Assembly (NCBI GenBank): GCA_023390705.1
Contig: JAEWCI010000556.1
Location: 1-7,131, forward strand
Length of the DNA: 7,131 bases
Source: Pseudomonadota bacterium
Lineage (GTDB): Bacteria; Pseudomonadota; Alphaproteobacteria; Acetobacterales; Acetobacteraceae
Direction: 5' to 3'
Shown here: in pieces, positions 5,785 to 7,131 of the stretch
How positions within the stretch are numbered: position 1 is the stretch's first letter
How the letters are laid out: each line of letters opens with the position of its first letter
Position numbers and translations under genes: made by a program
The notes under the pieces: generated by a model
What the model saw: the letters and a program-made list of their open reading frames with translations, nothing else
Databases searched by the model: none
Told to the model about the DNA's origin: nothing

Positions 5785-7125
5785 ATGTCCGAAACCCAGG
5801 ATGGTCTGCCGCAGCCGCGGCGCGCCCTTGCCGTCGCTGCCATCCTGGCCTCCATCGTCATGACGGTGCTGGACGGCGCCATGCTGGGCGTGGCCCTGCC
5901 CGGCATGGCGCGGGAGCTGGGCGTCTCGGCCGCGGCGGCTACCTGGCTGATGAATGCCTACCAGCTCACCGTGGTGACCACCCTGCTGCCCCTGGCGGCG
6001 CTGGGCGAATCCATGGGCTTCCGGCGGGTCTTCCTGGCCGGCTTCGGGGTCTTCTCCCTGGCCTCGCTGGGTTCCAGCCTGGCCGGCGACTACACCACCC
6101 TGCTGCTCTGCCGCATGGCGCAGGGGCTGGGCTCCTCGGCGGTGATGAGCCTGACCGCCGGGCTGATCCGCTACACCTATCCGGCGCGGCAACTCGGCCA
6201 GGCGATCGGCATCAATGCGCTCACCGTCGCCATCGCCTCCTCCGCCGCGCCGACCCTGGCGGCGGCGATCCTGGCGGTGGGCTCCTGGCACTGGCTGTTC
6301 CTGGTGAATGTGCCGGTCGGGCTGGCAGGGATGGCTCTGGGCTGGCGGGTACTGCCGGACCCGCCCGGGACCGGCCGGCGCTTCGACTGGACCGGCACCG
6401 GGCTCAACATCGCCAGCTTCGGGCTGTTCTTCCTCGGCATCGACCTGTTGCTGACGGTGCCGGTGGCCGGGGTGCCGCTGCTGGCGCTCGGGCTCGGCAC
6501 CGGCTGGCTGCATGTGCGGCGGGAACTGACCAAGCCCGTGCCCCTGCTGCCGCTGGACCTGCTGCGCATGCGGGTGGTGGCCACCGCGGTGGCGGCTTCC
6601 ATCCTTGCCTTCGCGGCCTGGTATGCCAGCTACATTGCCCTGCCCTTCCTGCTGCAGTCGGCCGGCCGCAGCCAGGTGGAAACCGGGCTGCTCATGACCC
6701 CCTGGCCGGCGGCGCTGGCGGTGGTAGCGCCGGTGGCGGGGCGGCTTTCGGACCGGATGCCCACCGCAACCCTGGCTTCCGGCGGCATGCTGGTGATGGC
6801 GGCGGCACTACTTGTGGTTGCGCTGCTGCCGCCGGGTGGGGCCGTGCCCTGGCTGGTGGCGGCGATTGCCTGCTGCGGCATCGGCTTCGGCTTTTTCCAG
6901 ACCCCGAACAACCGAACCATGCTCGCCGCAGCGCCCAAGGCACGGAGCGGCGGGGCTGGCGGCATGCAGGCGACGGCACGGCTCCTGGGCACCACGCTCG
7001 GCACCACCGTCCTGGCGGTAGCCTTCCAGTTGGCGCCGGAGAACGGCCCGTTGCTGGGGCTGGGCGCGGCGGTGGTCTTCGCCATCGCCTCGGCAACGCT
7101 CAGCCTCTCGCGCCGCGGCCTTTAA
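5785..7125 (+). CDS. MFS transporter, DHA2 (14-helix drug:proton antiporter) type
   Basis: A 446-residue inner-membrane protein with about 14 predicted helices (roughly 14-38, 52-75, 79-100, 103-127, 135-163, 165-190, 203-224, 226-242, 262-290, 299-320, 326-348, 353-375, 393-416 and 422-441). DHA2 features are VLDGAMLGVALPGM in helix 1 (28-41) with acidic D30, and a motif-A-like loop GESMGFRR (74-81). WHWLFLVNVPVG (168-179) and FQTPNNRTML (371-380) are also present. Motif C in helix 5 is degenerate: APTLAAAIL (155-163) stands where GPxxGG is usual. The protein is on the short side for 14-helix members. The ATG at 5785 gives a complete helix 1, but no Shine-Dalgarno sequence precedes it. The longer open frame reaching back to 5503 overlaps the oxidoreductase gene and is not membrane-like. 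It probably exports a compound linked to the upstream oxidoreductase; the substrate is unknown. Confidence 0.94.
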   Translation: MSETQDGLPQPRRALAVAAILASIVMTVLDGAMLGVALPGMARELGVSAAAATWLMNAYQLTVVTTLLPLAALGESMGFRRVFLAGFGVFSLASLGSSLAGDYTTLLLCRMAQGLGSSAVMSLTAGLIRYTYPARQLGQAIGINALTVAIASSAAPTLAAAILAVGSWHWLFLVNVPVGLAGMALGWRVLPDPPGTGRRFDWTGTGLNIASFGLFFLGIDLLLTVPVAGVPLLALGLGTGWLHVRRELTKPVPLLPLDLLRMRVVATAVAASILAFAAWYASYIALPFLLQSAGRSQVETGLLMTPWPAALAVVAPVAGRLSDRMPTATLASGGMLVMAAALLVVALLPPGGAVPWLVAAIACCGIGFGFFQTPNNRTMLAAAPKARSGGAGGMQATARLLGTTLGTTVLAVAFQLAPENGPLLGLGAAVVFAIASATLSLSRRGL

Positions 7126-7131
7126 GGAATT

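Noticed and set aside
5596..6513. Long antisense open frame (305 codons) opposite the MFS transporter
   Set aside because: Low-complexity Gly/Gln/Arg-rich translation, opposite a clear 14-helix protein; no start context.

Overview
This is a chromosomal window from a high-GC proteobacterium. Codon usage and the style of the proteins suggest an alphaproteobacterium, possibly Acetobacteraceae/Roseomonas-like; that placement is inference, because no rRNA or other phylogenetic marker is present. Most of the window is dense, GC-rich coding sequence, with one clear exception: the rmuC-family gene at 121-2061, which is visibly AT-richer. I counted 46 G/C in the 120 bases at 1021-1140, about 38%.

Layout: four genes read leftward. 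In their direction of transcription they are purH (4519 to 2942), a beta-class carbonic anhydrase (2748 to 2140), the AT-rich rmuC-family gene (2061 to 121), and the first ~41 codons of a probable concentrative nucleoside transporter that runs off the left edge. Two genes read rightward: an LLM-class, SsuD-like flavin-dependent oxidoreductase (4658-5734) and a 14-helix DHA2-type MFS transporter (5785-7125). The two groups diverge from a 138-base region (4520-4657) that holds candidate promoters on both strands and two dyad symmetries.

How they fit together: purH (last two steps of IMP synthesis), carbonic anhydrase (bicarbonate supply, used among other things by purine synthesis) and a nucleoside transporter would make a plausible housekeeping purine neighbourhood. 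The rmuC-family gene looks inserted between carbonic anhydrase and the transporter: its base composition differs, and its stop codon overlaps what should be the transporter start, where CTG stands in place of the expected ATG. The rightward pair is a plausible two-gene operon of an oxidoreductase and an exporter, with unknown substrate.

The most unusual points are the compositional islet carrying an enlarged RmuC-like protein with internal coiled-coil duplication, the two mutually exclusive hairpins over its ribosome binding site, and the CTG start junction. I see no CRISPR array, tRNA, rRNA, transposase or integrase. Only the rmuC islet could be called a candidate new system, and it is a single gene of a known family.
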